Source: Stramenopiles sp. TOSAG23-2
Lineage: Eukaryota > Sar
Reading direction: 5' to 3'
NCBI GenBank assembly: GCA_900128395.1
Contig: LT649598.1
Coordinates: 1-18,870 of the forward strand
DNA: 18,870 nucleotides
The stretch's first letter is position 1. Each line of letters opens with the position of its first letter. The position numbers and the translations under genes were made by a program. Below the pieces are notes generated by a model that was given only the letters and a program-made list of their open reading frames with translations, made no database searches and was not told where the DNA came from. Shown in pieces: positions 7,513 through 18,386 of the stretch.

Positions 7513-10500
7513 TTAAATACCTTGTTCTTTCGCAGTCTTTATAATTTCTGCCTCCTCATTTTTCTTATTAGGTGACGGGACGAAAGCAGTTGTAGTAGTA
7601 GTAGTAGTTGTAGTGGTCGTGGTAGTTGAACTTGATCCATTATCATTTGACACAGCAACTTGTGGTATCGCTTTCAAACCAAACTGACCATTCATTTCTG
7701 CACATTCTGGGCAATGCCATGTTTCCTCCGTATTTGCTACACGTCGTGCAAATGCTGTTGGTAACCCAACACATTTTGGATGGAACCAGTTCCCACAAGC
7801 GTCACAGCCGAGCCAAAGTCCACCTTTATCAATACCAACTGGCTGTTGACATAAACAAAGCGTATTTGATTTCGGTGGGACAGGCATTTCTTTCTTTTTT
7901 TTGTCTTTTCCATTTGTCTTTGCAATTGCTGATTGTGGAACAACATCCTTATACGTGACTGGCTTCGTTCTTGCACGTGATGAGCGCCTACTGCTTTTCA
8001 TTTCATTCGCTAGACGTTCATCTTCTTCTTTTTTCTTCTTCGCAGCTAGCATCTCTTCCCTTATTCTTCTTTTTTCATTCTCTGCCTCTTCTTTTTTACG
8101 AATTGCTTCATAAAATGCTTCCTCTTTCTTTTTCTGTATAGCAATTGGTCGATGATCAGGACATAAAAATGAAGATGTTCCAGCTCCAAATTTCCACCCA
8201 GATTCTACAGCACACATGACGTGAACACTATTTTTACATTTACTGACTAAACAACCAATAGTTGCTCCAGATTGATTGCAATTTGGCATGAAGCATTTAA
8301 TTTTTCTACCACGTTTAATTTCTTCGACTACTTTGCAATATTTACCATCATCGGTGACAAAAACCAACGGCGATAAATCAGCACAAGCACGATGTGCCCA
8401 AACAGATTGTTGTATTTCACCAGTCGCTTTATTTTTTTTCATAACAAATGGATTTTGTAGAAATGGCCCGGGCAAGCCATTAAGACTATGTGGACCTTGG
8501 CAAAATTCACATTTCAACACTTCCTTAGCTGCGGTTCGAGAAGATCGCTGTGAAATTACAAAAATATTTTTCGACGTATCTACCTCGTCTGGCACCGGTT
8601 GATTCTTTTTTGGTTTTTTCTTTTGCGGCTCCTCTTCTTCTTCCGATTCCTCCTCTGAACTGGTTTCATACTCGGACGAACTTTCCTCTTCTGATGATGA
8701 TTCTTCTTCTTCAACATCGCTTGGATCTAATTCTTTGTATCCATTTTTCGGACCTTTATTTGCACGACTAGAGGTCCTACGTGGTCCATCATGTACTTTT
8801 CTTGGACGCCCCCGAGGACCTTTGGGTTTTTTCGGTTTTTTTGGTTTCTTGTCTTTATGTTCACTTCTTCGTCTATCCCACACAAATTTTTTACCATCAA
8901 AATGTTTCTGGCATATTATAGAATTGTTATTAATTCGCAAACAATGTTTCTTATCAATACATCCTCTATGATATGCATCAGGGCACCGTTGGCAACGAAA
9001 TAATTGAGCATTTCCCTTTTTTTGTTTGCAAACAGCACAACGATGTTGCGGACAAGTAAAAGCGGATTGAAATGGTCTACCTCTCCAAGTAACACAATCG
9101 TTCACTTCCTTTAGGCAGTCTATGTGATAGAAGCGGCCACAACGCGGACTACAACATTGGAATACAGCCGTTTTGTCTGGAATTCCCTTTAAAGTACGAA
9201 CATCACCAACATGCCCGACTACCCCGCAGTGTAAACACATATGTTGTTTACTGGTACAATCTGGGCATTTCCAAGTATCTCCCTTGGGTAATTCTGTCAA
9301 CCCAACACAAGCCGGATGGAATGCACGCAAACAATCACCATCACAACACATTAATTGCCCACCATCTTGACATAAAGCGCAAAAATCTTGAAAATATTTT
9401 AAATCCTTTGGGCCAGTCCTTTCTTTTGCTTTTGCCGGTGCGCGTCCACGTTTTCCTCCCCGTCGTTTTCTAGGATTCCAAAGATCATCATCGCTATCAC
9501 TGTCACTATCGTTTTTCTTGCCTTTTCTACCGCTGTTGGAACCTAAACGATTTGTCGTTCTACGGGAACGATTTCCTTCCATGCTTTTGAGCCAAAATGT
9601 CGCCGCCTCAATATCATGCTCTGCAAAAGTAGATTTCATGCAAGATACTTGCAATGCGATTTTTTTAGCAGTCTCCCATTCAGATGGACTAACGTCATCC
9701 CCGTTTTGTTTCGCTTGCAACAATTCATCCACAAGTTCACGTAAATGTGTAATAAATTCATCTTTTTTCTCTTGAGTTTCCAGCGCAGACCCATCATTTA
9801 AACGGCCACGAAGCTCTCGTGCACTACGAACTCCAGGCATGACTAAGTTCCAAAAATCAGGATCGTCCACATCAATTGTTGTATCCGCTTCAGCTGAAGT
9901 GAAAGACATTTTTTCAGGACCATTAGATGATGAAAAACCTTGTCCTTCACCATCTTTGTACGTAACGTCACGTGAACGCGTTTGCAAAATATGATCAATA
10001 GTACTTTCCGAAAATTCCTTACTGTCTTTGTTGTCCATCATAGCAAACGCCCCTTCACGCAATAATCGTTCCAATTCCTTAGCATCTTCCTTCTTGTTCG
10101 TTAGTGGTATCATTGAACCACCGTCATCATTCACATTCGTAAACACACTTGATTCTCCATGTGACGTTCCACTCATTACCGCACGTTCAAGGCCCAATTT
10201 AATACTTGCTTTATGAAACATTTGCGCTTCATAAGAACGCCTTGTAATCAAACGATAAACCGTCACTTCTTTTTTTTGACCAATACGATGGCAACGAGCC
10301 AAAGCTTGTAAATCGTTTTGTGGATTCCAATCACTATCATATATGATAACTGTATCTGCTGCAGTTAAATTGATACCTACACCCCCAGCACGTGTGGACA
10401 GGAGAAAAGCAAATATGTCCGGATCCTTATTAAAATTATCAATAGACATTTGCCTCTCACGGCCATGGACACTGCCATCTAATCGTTCATGTCTGTATCC

Positions 10501-13500
10501 ACGCCCATTTAAATAACTTCCAATGATATCAAGCATAATTTTGAATTGAGAGAAGATCAAAACTTTATGGCCTTCCGACCTTAATTTTGGCAAAAGTTTA
10601 TCAACAAATACCATTTTCCCGCAACAATCGACCATTCGTTGAAGCTTCGCCCTCCACACTTTTTCATCATAATCCTCTTGCAATTTTTCCAACTCCGACC
10701 CAACTTGTTTCAATTCATGTGCATAATCTGCTCGTTTATTCATTTCATCTTGCTGAGCATAAGTTACTTGTACATCTGGATGATTCATAATATGCCGGTT
10801 CAATGTATCTATACGATGCAAGCGCGATCGTAATTTTTGCTGGCGTTTTTTAATTTTAGCCAAAGCAGTTAGCTCTTTATCTTTTTCAGGATTGCTTGGT
10901 AACAATGACGTGGATGATGACCCATCTTTGCTCGCCCCGTTACTATTATTGTTATTACTATTATCATCATCATCAATCCATTCAACTGGTAGAATCGGCA
11001 ATTTTTTAATAATTGATTCAAAATTAGTAATTGCAGTATGTTCTACCCATTGAGAATATAATTCTTCAAATTCATCTAAAAGAGAATCTGCATGATTAGC
11101 AATTTCAGAACCTTCCTCGTTAAAGTGCAAGCAATTACGAAAGATCAAACGCATATCACGAGCAAACTTTTTGTGATTGCCAAAATAATGCTTATCCGTG
11201 CCTGCAAGACCTTTTAACTTTCTCCAAACAGTTGACAAATCCATTGGACGACGTATCATTTTTCTATATCCAGGGACCTGATCTAAATCAACTGGTTCTA
11301 GGAAAGGATATGCAATATCTTTATCAGCTAATTTTCGTATGACTACTTCACATCCAGGCATTTCTATAAAGCCAGATTGATTTGTACGCTTTTTACGATG
11401 TACGACAGTAATTGTACGCTCCTCATATACATCATCTTCCCGTTTTTCCTTATGTTCCAAATAGGCTTTCCATTTGAATTCTGTATTTACAGCTGGATTG
11501 ATTGGTCGCGTAGGTGCTATTGGGCAATCTGCAAAGCTTAGAGATTTTTTAGTAAACCAATGTACGTAGTGCGTAGTACACAACATTCGAGAACCCCATG
11601 GACCACGATTAAATGCAGATGCTTCCCTAGCCCCGCAATAACGACACCAATCTCCTTCATAAGTATCATAAAACTCAGGATCTATCTCTTCAATGGTATA
11701 TTGAAGATCAACCTTAGAACGTTTCTTTTTCACTAATATAGTTTCTGTTGTAGTCTCTGTTTCGTATCTTTTCGTTGATCCATCCTCTGCACCGTCTCCA
11801 TCACCATCCTTCTTTTCACCACCTTCCTCCTCCTCTAAAAGGCCTGCAAGGCGAGCTTGTGCTAATGCCAATGCTTCCTCGTCGTCAATCTTACTTAATT
11901 GAGTCATTGTCACTCCATGTTCCACTGCATCTCGAATACGTTCCTCCTCTCGATCTTCTACACCGTCTATCAAAAATGGATGATTGCAACATTTACGCAA
12001 TTGCATGTCAACATTCAAAAGTGCTGGGACATTGCCATGGCAACCGTGATATAAAAACTCGCGGTTCTTATCAAAAATAGCTCTATAATATTGTTTTTGC
12101 AATGTTGTTAACTCTACATCAATGATGGTTTCTTGGCGTGGTGGAATTGCTGTTTCAACTTCATGCTTTAAACGGCGCAAGATGTAAGGCCCCATTATTT
12201 GACGCAATTTATCAACTTGGTTTGCACCTGTAATATTACCAAAATTGTCCATAAACTCATCCACCGATTTAAAACTTCGTGGATGAACAAAATTAAGCAA
12301 TGCCCATAACTCTTTTAAATTATTTTGTATCGGAGTTCCTGTCAATAGGAGACGATAATCAGCTCTTATGAAAGGATATCGTAGTTGCCTTGCTAATTTA
12401 GAATTATGATTCTTCAATCGATGACCTTCGTCAACAACCATGCATTGGAATGTAAATGTCCCTAAATATTCCAAATCAGCTGCAACGGTTTCATAAGTAG
12501 TTAACAAAATATTGAATTTTGATATTGTACGGCTTTTTCTCAACATAGCGCTGTTATCGAATCTCCATTCATATTTCCGTATGATCTCCCTGCCTTTTGC
12601 ACCACCGCCTTGATCATAATATACACAACAGTTCATATCTGTCCAACTTTCTATTTCACGTTTCCAATGTCCAATTGTTGAGAGGGGAACAACTATTAAA
12701 AATGGACCACGAATTTGTTCAACCGCTCGTATATGCTCCAGCATACATATTACTTGACATGTTTTTCCTAAACCCATTTCATCAGCGAGTATACCACCTT
12801 GTTGCGAATACCAATTTCGTAACATCCAATTGACACCGTGAACTTGATACTTTCTTAATCGCAATCCATTTTTATATATAGGTGATTTTTTATATGGTAC
12901 AAAACGTTTTATCATGGAAGCTGCTACATCGGATATGTCATGACTAATACGGATATCAACATCTTCGTCAGAATCGATTTCCGATTCCTCGGACATATAA
13001 TCATCCGGATTTTCCAATGCAGCATCGCAATAATACAAAGGTCTTTTTGTTGAGGAATCGCTTTTGTTTAAAATATATTTTATTGCATCTTGTTCGTATG
13101 TATCACTTTTTACAATTTCCCACCCTTCTGGTAACTTCTCCTGGACACAAATTTCATCGATCATTCGACTTAGCACGATTGCCGTATCTAGCTCTACATT
13201 TTCCGGGACCTCGATGAGCCACTGTGGAAGATGTAAATCATTTAATACCTTTTTGCGTTCTCTTTCCTTTTTCATCTTTAGCTTTGCTTTCTTCTTAGCT
13301 TTTTGCAACGCTGTCTTATAATTTGATTTTGTTGGTGGCGTTTGAAAGATTCGAAATTGACCAATTTTTAAATCATTGTTAATATCTTTTTCCTTTTCCC
13401 ACGTTGCATCTTTGAAAGGACGATCTTTCCATTTTACCAGAAACAATGTTTCATAATTTTCTTTCTTTTTCTCTTTCATTTCGATATTATTATTATCTAA

Positions 13501-15055
13501 AGCTTCCTGTCTTTTTTTTCTCCTACGACGTTTATCCCAACCCACTGGGCGCCTCTCAAATGTTATTTCTACCGGTCTACCTATAGATTTCACACAGCCA
13601 ACTACTTTGCCTATTGAAGTAAATTGACCATCCATTTTGGTTTCCCCAACTTGACGAACAATGTCACCAGGCTTGAGTTTTGCTCTTTCATGACTATCTG
13701 TATCGATAATATTTTGAAACTCTCTATCAATTGCAGAACAAGTGACCACTTTTCCACCCGCGATTCTCGTTTCAGTCAAAATCAAGCCTAAGCGAGCACC
13801 ACGAAATGTTACTTTGACGAATGTTGACTTTTCAATCTCATCTTCTTCTTCTATTGCTATTGCTGCTGTTCCATCCTCATCCACGTCCATTTTTTCTTCT
13901 TTATTTTCACCATCATTCCCATTCTTATTCAAGTTTAAATTTGTACTACCTATAATTTTAGCAGTTCCATCGCTTTTAAGTTTTACTTTAATTTTTATCT
14001 TGCTTGGTTTTGAATCGATATCATCACTATCATCTTCTTCCTCCATTTTTTCTGTTGCTTTTTCCTCTACTTTTAAAACTTGTTTTTCTCCAATAATCTT
14101 ATCAATAGTAATAAGATCTTTATGAATATCGCCGTTCCAATTTTCTTCGCCTTCTCTATCTACACGTTTATCAAATTGAGTTAACATACCAACATGACGC
14201 ACCGCAACGTTGCAGTCACGTACAATTTCTTCATACGTCTTCCACACGCAATGTAAATACGACATATTTACAAATTTCAATAAATATTGCACTTCGCCAG
14301 AATCACTAAGACGTCTTCCAATATATTTTTCAATTTTTGGTCTAGTATCCATTGCATCTTCCAATTCCCATTGTTTACGAGTCATTTTCTTCTTCTTCGT
14401 AGTCGTCGTTGTTGTTTTAGCAGCAGGTTTTTTCTTTGGCGCAGCAGTATTTGTTTTTTTCTTTACAGTTACATTTCGCTTTTTTACGGGTTCTGGTTTT
14501 TGTATTTTTTTCCCTGCTTCCTCATCAGAACTTGAGTCATTGAATTCCTCAGGGTCAAAATCATCCACATATTTTACACGTTTCGTACTTCTTCGTGAAC
14601 GTCGTACACCAACTTCTTCGACTTGTTGCTTCACTTTACTAACTGCATATTTAGATATTTCATCGAATTCCCCATCTTCATCGTTTTTCTTTTTAAACTC
14701 ATCGTATTTAACGGCGTCACCCATTCGCCTTGCGGATTCTTCTTCTTCTTCCTCTTCCTCTCCTTCTTCAGGTTCTTCATCGCTTTCTTCCTCTTCATGA
14801 TCAAACTCGTCTTCGTCTTCCTCATCCTCATCACTATCGAAATCCATCATGTCCTCGTTGTAATTTATGAAACCACCATTTGCTTTGTTGCCTGTATTCT
14901 CATTTGCTCGGTTACGTGCATCTTCATATTTACGTTTTTTCTCCAATTCTTGTTCTTTTCGTTTTTGCTTAAAAAATTCTGGATTGTTTGTTCGTTTCTC
15001 AAACTCTTCTAAATATTTATCATATGCACTTTTTACTTTGCCACCATTACTGGTG

Positions 15056-15098
<43 letters not shown>

Positions 15099-15186
15099 AA
15101 GTATCGGTTTCATTTGCATCTTCATTACCAAATAATGCCATGACATCATCCATCATAGTTTCCTCTGTATTCTCTTTTTCTGCCAT
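7513..15186 (-). CDS. giant CHD/SNF2-family chromatin remodeller with chromo, PDZ-like, GATA-like, bromo and PHD domains
   Basis: The gene is one uninterrupted frame of 2557 codons. Domain order: poly-Thr (31-46); acidic (116-150); chromodomain-like (284-325, YLLKFVNMSYLHCVWKTYEEI); PDZ-like (457-545, ARLGLILTET, LKPGDIVRQVG); second chromodomain-like (579-602, LFLVKWKDRPFKDATWE). The SNF2 ATPase lobe 1 (about 778-1075) has DEMGLGKT (802-809), DEGH (919-922) and LTGTP (948-952). An insert holds a GATA-like zinc finger (1181-1206) and a bromodomain (about 1285-1380, Asn1356 in NCLHFN). Lobe 2 (about 1527-1660) has STRAGGVGINL and ARCHRIGQ. Then come a DDPDFWN element (1774-1780), three PHD modules (1936-2095), an AT-hook-like GRPRK (2126-2130), an extended PHD (2226-2345), a last PHD (2444-2495) and a second poly-Thr (2521-2533). 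It should slide or remodel nucleosomes by ATP hydrolysis in the nucleus, guided by methyl- and acetyl-lysine readers. The start ATG is at 15184-15186; all helicase motifs look intact. Confidence 0.95.
7588..7626 (-). repeat. trinucleotide repeat encoding C-terminal poly-threonine
   Basis: A run of ACT/ACC-type codons (plus strand gtagtagtag and variants) encodes 13 consecutive Thr, residues 2521-2533 of the remodeller. The codons are mixed rather than a pure repeat, so the tract is partly stabilised against slippage or is selected at the protein level. Confidence 0.85.
15049..15096 (-). repeat. trinucleotide repeat encoding N-terminal poly-threonine
   Basis: A run of ggt/agt triplets on the plus strand encodes about 16 consecutive Thr (residues 31-46 of the remodeller), mixing ACC and ACT codons. 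The same amino-acid tract occurs near the other end of this protein. Confidence 0.85.
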
Positions 15187-16122
15187 ATTTATTGTATTGC
15201 CTAGTGAAGTGTTCTTGGTGATTTGAATTCAAACTTGTATATCCAAATGTATACTATATATATATATATAATATATTTAAAAAATAATATTTACTAAAAA
15301 AAACAAAAACAAAAGAAACAAAAAAGAAAGAATAAACTTTAACACAATTCAAAACAAAGAATGTATCACAATGGTTAGAAATGATTTACCTAGTAATGAA
15401 TTCAATTTTTTTTTCGTTGTTTTTGAAATTGGTATACACATGATACAGCATATATACTTACGATATGTCTAACAACAATATGCCAATGTGATATTATAAT
15501 ATATATAAGTTAGGCACTTTAGTATGCATTTTAGTGACTTCTTAGTAAATTTTACCATTGTATTACGTGTATTTTAATGGTGGTGGCACGCCAAATTCGG
15601 GATAGTCTATGGTATGGTGGTGTGTGAAGCTATTTCGCGATGTGTTCATGCTTTTCATGTCATATTACGGATATTTTATATATTAGTAATATAATTCTTA
15701 TTTACAGTAATAAATCTTATAACATTATATTATATTATAGATTAAAAAATTTGAAAACAAAAAACAGGTAATAAATTCTTGCTTGATATATTGGAATTTT
15801 TCAAATATTTATTTTTTCAAATCCTTTTTCCCACTTGTCAAAAAACTAGCTACTATATTTTATATTTGTACTAAAAGCATTATATTTGTACTAAAAGAGT
15901 ATTGATATTTAAAAATTGATAGGGAAAAACACCATATCCACCACAAAAAATGATGTGTGCGCATTGAATGAAAACAAATACAATTAGTATATACAAAATA
16001 GAAAATATGCTGTAGATAAAGAAAGATATATATATATAACATATATTATTTACAAAAAAAAGAAGAAAGATTTTCGATTGATACGAATAAATATAATATA
16101 ATATAATATAATAAAAAAAGCC
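15187..16122. promoter_or_regulatory. divergent promoter region between the remodeller and dolichol-phosphate mannose synthase genes
   Basis: The 936 bp between two divergent start codons must carry both promoters. It is A+T rich, with TA runs at about 15255-15275 and a (taata)n run just before the downstream ATG (about 16090-16112). A less A+T-rich island at about 15578-15660 (tggtggcacgcc, ctatttcgcgatg) stands out from its surroundings and could be a regulatory site. An 18-bp sequence is repeated at 15860-15897. I see no ORF of note and no RNA gene. Confidence 0.5.
15860..15897. repeat. 18-bp direct repeat, period 20
   Basis: The sequence ttatatttgtactaaaag occurs at 15860-15877 and again at 15880-15897, separated by two bases. 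It lies in the divergent promoter region. It may be a slippage product or a pair of binding sites; nothing else supports either. Confidence 0.8.
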
Positions 16123-16920
16123 ATGCCAGCGCGGAAAACGAAATTATCAGTCATTGTACCAACATATGCGGAGCAAGAGAATATAAGGCCATTGACGGAA
16201 CGTTTATTTAAAGCAACGAAAAAAGAAGGTTTATTGGTTGATTTATTATTTATGGATGATGATTCTGGTGAAGGTACAATTTTAACGGAAAAAATTGTAA
16301 AAGAGTTGCAAGAGGAGAACTATCCAGTACGAATTCATGTCCGGAGAAAAGGTGAAGGAAAAGGTTTAAGTTCTGCAGTAGCATTAGGCTTTGAAAAGGC
16401 AAAATATGAATGTATGTTATGTATGGATGCTGATTTGCAACATGAACCGGAAGCAGTACCTAGTGTTGCTGCACCTGTATTAAATGGTGATGCAGAATTT
16501 ACAGTAGGGTCCAGAAATGTCGATGGGGGTGGCATTGGGATGGAGTGGGCATGGATTCGACGCGTATTAAGTAGCGGTGCTACTATGTTGGCATATCCAT
16601 TATCGAAATCAACAGATCCAATGTCTGGATTTTTTTGTACAACAAAAACTGTATTTAGTCGTGGAACTGGTAAAATCAATGCGACAGGTTTTAAAATTGG
16701 TTTAGAACTTATGGTTCGTTGCAATGCTAATCCAGTAGTGGATGTACCTATTACATTCCGTGAACGCATTGCCGGTGAAAGTAAATTAAGTATGAAGCAA
16801 AATTTATATTATGTACAACAATTGATGGCGTTGTATTGGTCTAAATATGCATTGTTGATATTATTACTGATAGCATTATTGTTTTATATTTTATATTCAA
16901 TGTACAATATGTTGATGTAA
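16123..16920 (+). CDS. DPM1: dolichol-phosphate mannosyltransferase (Dol-P-Man synthase)
   Basis: The 265-residue product is a GT-A fold, family 2 glycosyltransferase that makes dolichol-phosphate mannose from GDP-mannose and dolichol phosphate. That lipid donor feeds N-glycans, GPI anchors and O-mannosylation in the ER. The N terminus KLSVIVPTYAEQENI (7-21) is the usual first strand and loop. MDDDSGEGT (44-52) and the metal-binding DADLQH (102-107) follow, then DPMSGFF (165-171) and FRERIAGESKL (212-222), all characteristic of DPM1. A C-terminal hydrophobic helix (about 242-262) should anchor it in the ER membrane, as in the yeast-type enzyme that works without DPM2/DPM3 anchoring subunits. 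Kinetoplastid and fungal enzymes share this layout. The length is normal for the family. The start ATG follows an A-rich leader. The 3' end is included in a 111-bp duplication that leaves the protein intact. Confidence 0.93.
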   Translation: MPARKTKLSVIVPTYAEQENIRPLTERLFKATKKEGLLVDLLFMDDDSGEGTILTEKIVKELQEENYPVRIHVRRKGEGKGLSSAVALGFEKAKYECMLCMDADLQHEPEAVPSVAAPVLNGDAEFTVGSRNVDGGGIGMEWAWIRRVLSSGATMLAYPLSKSTDPMSGFFCTTKTVFSRGTGKINATGFKIGLELMVRCNANPVVDVPITFRERIAGESKLSMKQNLYYVQQLMALYWSKYALLILLLIALLFYILYSMYNMLM

Positions 16921-17125
16921 TTGTCGATAAATGTGATACATATACTGTAATAATAAAAAAATATTTGATCATTGATAAAAAAAGACACACACACACACAG
17001 AGAGAGAGAGAGAAACAATATGTTGATGTAATTGTCGATAAATGTGATACATATACTGTAATAATAAAAAAATATTTGATCATTGATAAAAAAAGACACA
17101 CACACACACAGAGAGAGAGAGAGAA
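16904..17125. repeat. exact 111-bp tandem duplication at the 3' end of the DPM1 gene, ending in CA/GA microsatellite
   Basis: Bases 16904-17014 and 17015-17125 are identical; the match extends one base further. The unit contains the last five codons and TAA of the synthase, the probable 3' untranslated region with aataaaaa, and an (ac)n(ag)n microsatellite. The second copy lies entirely after the stop and is non-coding. Confidence 0.95.
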
Positions 17126-17661
17126 AAAGAGGAAAAATGTATTATTTGTAGAGAGCGGGGTAGGCATGAGGTAAAAAATAAAAACAAAAAACATATATGA
17201 TGTGTACACACGTGGTTTTACACCAATAAATTACAAATATTATAATTTACGGTCTTCCCCCCGTTCAAGCTGATAATACAAAATCCATTTTAAGTACAAT
17301 ACCAAGTACAGGTATGGTGAAAGTGTGATAGATAGATGGGCATTTTAAATTTTAAATCGATGATGATGAGTTTAAGTTCCTTAAGCGTGCGTACCTCGTA
17401 ATAATACCTATATAGATTCGTAGTTATTCGTATACTTGTCATAAAGAACAAACCTATATACGAATTTTACGAACACACACACATGTGTGATGTGCACATT
17501 TATTCTAAATATTTATTAAAATAAACATATATATAATGAAATATATCCTCTCCTCTTCTTCTTCATAATTTCATGGTTCATTAGTTTCTCAGTCTCGTGA
17601 TAAACAGTACTCATCCTCGCATATTGTATACAATCTCCTTTGATTGAGATATATAACAGAT
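17126..17661. other. intergenic stretch upstream of the last gene
   Basis: No gene is recognisable. The stretch is A+T rich with a short C-run (cttccccccg near 17255), an acacacacacatgtgtg palindrome near 17470-17486, and a CT-rich patch (cctctcctcttcttcttc) at about 17549-17566 that could lie near the transcription start of the following gene. No tRNA-like fold was found. Confidence 0.4.
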
Positions 17662-18386
17662 ATGGAAAAAGTAGAAGAAGATGTGGAGAATAATGGAATA
17701 CAAATGAATGAAATACGAGAGGTTGAGAAAAAGATTGGGAATACTAAGAAAACAAAAAGTAATAGTAATAATAAAAGACAAAAAATAATCGACAGAAGTG
17801 ACTCAACAGGAACATGGTTCGTATCACACCAAAAACTAGAAAAATGGAATGAAAATGAATTAAATAAGCTACAATTTGCTATTTTGCTTTCATAGTGTTT
17901 TCAGGTATGATATTAGCATTAATATCATGGGATATGATAAGTGGCTATATTCCAAAAAAGCTGCCTATATTCGTATTCATTTTATGTTTAGGGTTGCTTT
18001 GTTATAGAATATATTGGAGTCTTTTCAGTGGGTGCAATCCACCAAATACAAAGACACTACCTTGGGGTATTTATGGCCAAAGCATTGATATTTGCTTTCT
18101 ATATAGATTTACATATCAAAGTATGCTTTCATTATTGATTCCAGCCGCTATCTCAACGTTTAGAGGACGGACAGATAATTTATTTTTTTGTAATGCAAAT
18201 ATTTATAGATCAACTGGAACGATTCGTCATCATGACATGAATACTTTTTACGTTAGAGACATGAGGGTTGAACAACAAAGAAGTAGAAGTAATAGAAATC
18301 TACAAAAGAAAAAAATAAATGACGGCGAAGAAGAAGAGCTAGGAGAAGAAGAGGCAGGAAACCAGACTAAGTCAGTGGTTGCATAG
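17662..18386 (+). CDS. unrecognised multi-pass membrane protein with apparent frameshift at about 17890
   Basis: The first part runs from the ATG at 17662 for 77 codons to TAG at 17893-17895: a charged Glu/Lys/Asn-rich N terminus, then TGTWFVSHQKLEKWNENELN. The second part, open in another frame from 17868, runs to TAG at 18384-18386. Joining the frames makes a continuous hydrophobic helix (LQFAILLS then VFSGMILALISW), so this is almost certainly one gene, about 241 residues, with one base missing or a short intron. Two more membrane segments follow (LPIFVFILCLGLLCYRIYW and about IDICFLYRFTYQSMLSLLIPAA), then a conserved-looking STGTIRHHDMNTFYV patch and a Glu-rich acidic tail. I cannot assign a family. 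The N terminus lacks a signal peptide. Confidence 0.6.

Noticed and set aside
14623-15012. Long open frames on the plus strand opposite the remodeller
   Set aside because: They are antisense shadows of the repetitive acidic coding region; the minus-strand protein has clear domains there and the plus-strand products are only Phe/Leu/Ser-rich.
16335-16769. 144-codon minus-strand frame opposite DPM1
   Set aside because: It lies inside a gene with all the conserved glycosyltransferase motifs on the other strand.
803-17125. A CRISPR-like or satellite array explaining the repeats
   Set aside because: Each repeat has a different sequence and only two or three copies; the units are pieces of the adjacent genes.
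16965-17209. Frames through the CA/GA microsatellite on both strands
   Set aside because: They are repeat translations (THTQREREK and CVCVCLFLS) created by the 111-bp duplication.
17240-17290. A tRNA suggested by gttcaagc near a C run
   Set aside because: No matching acceptor or anticodon stems could be found around it.
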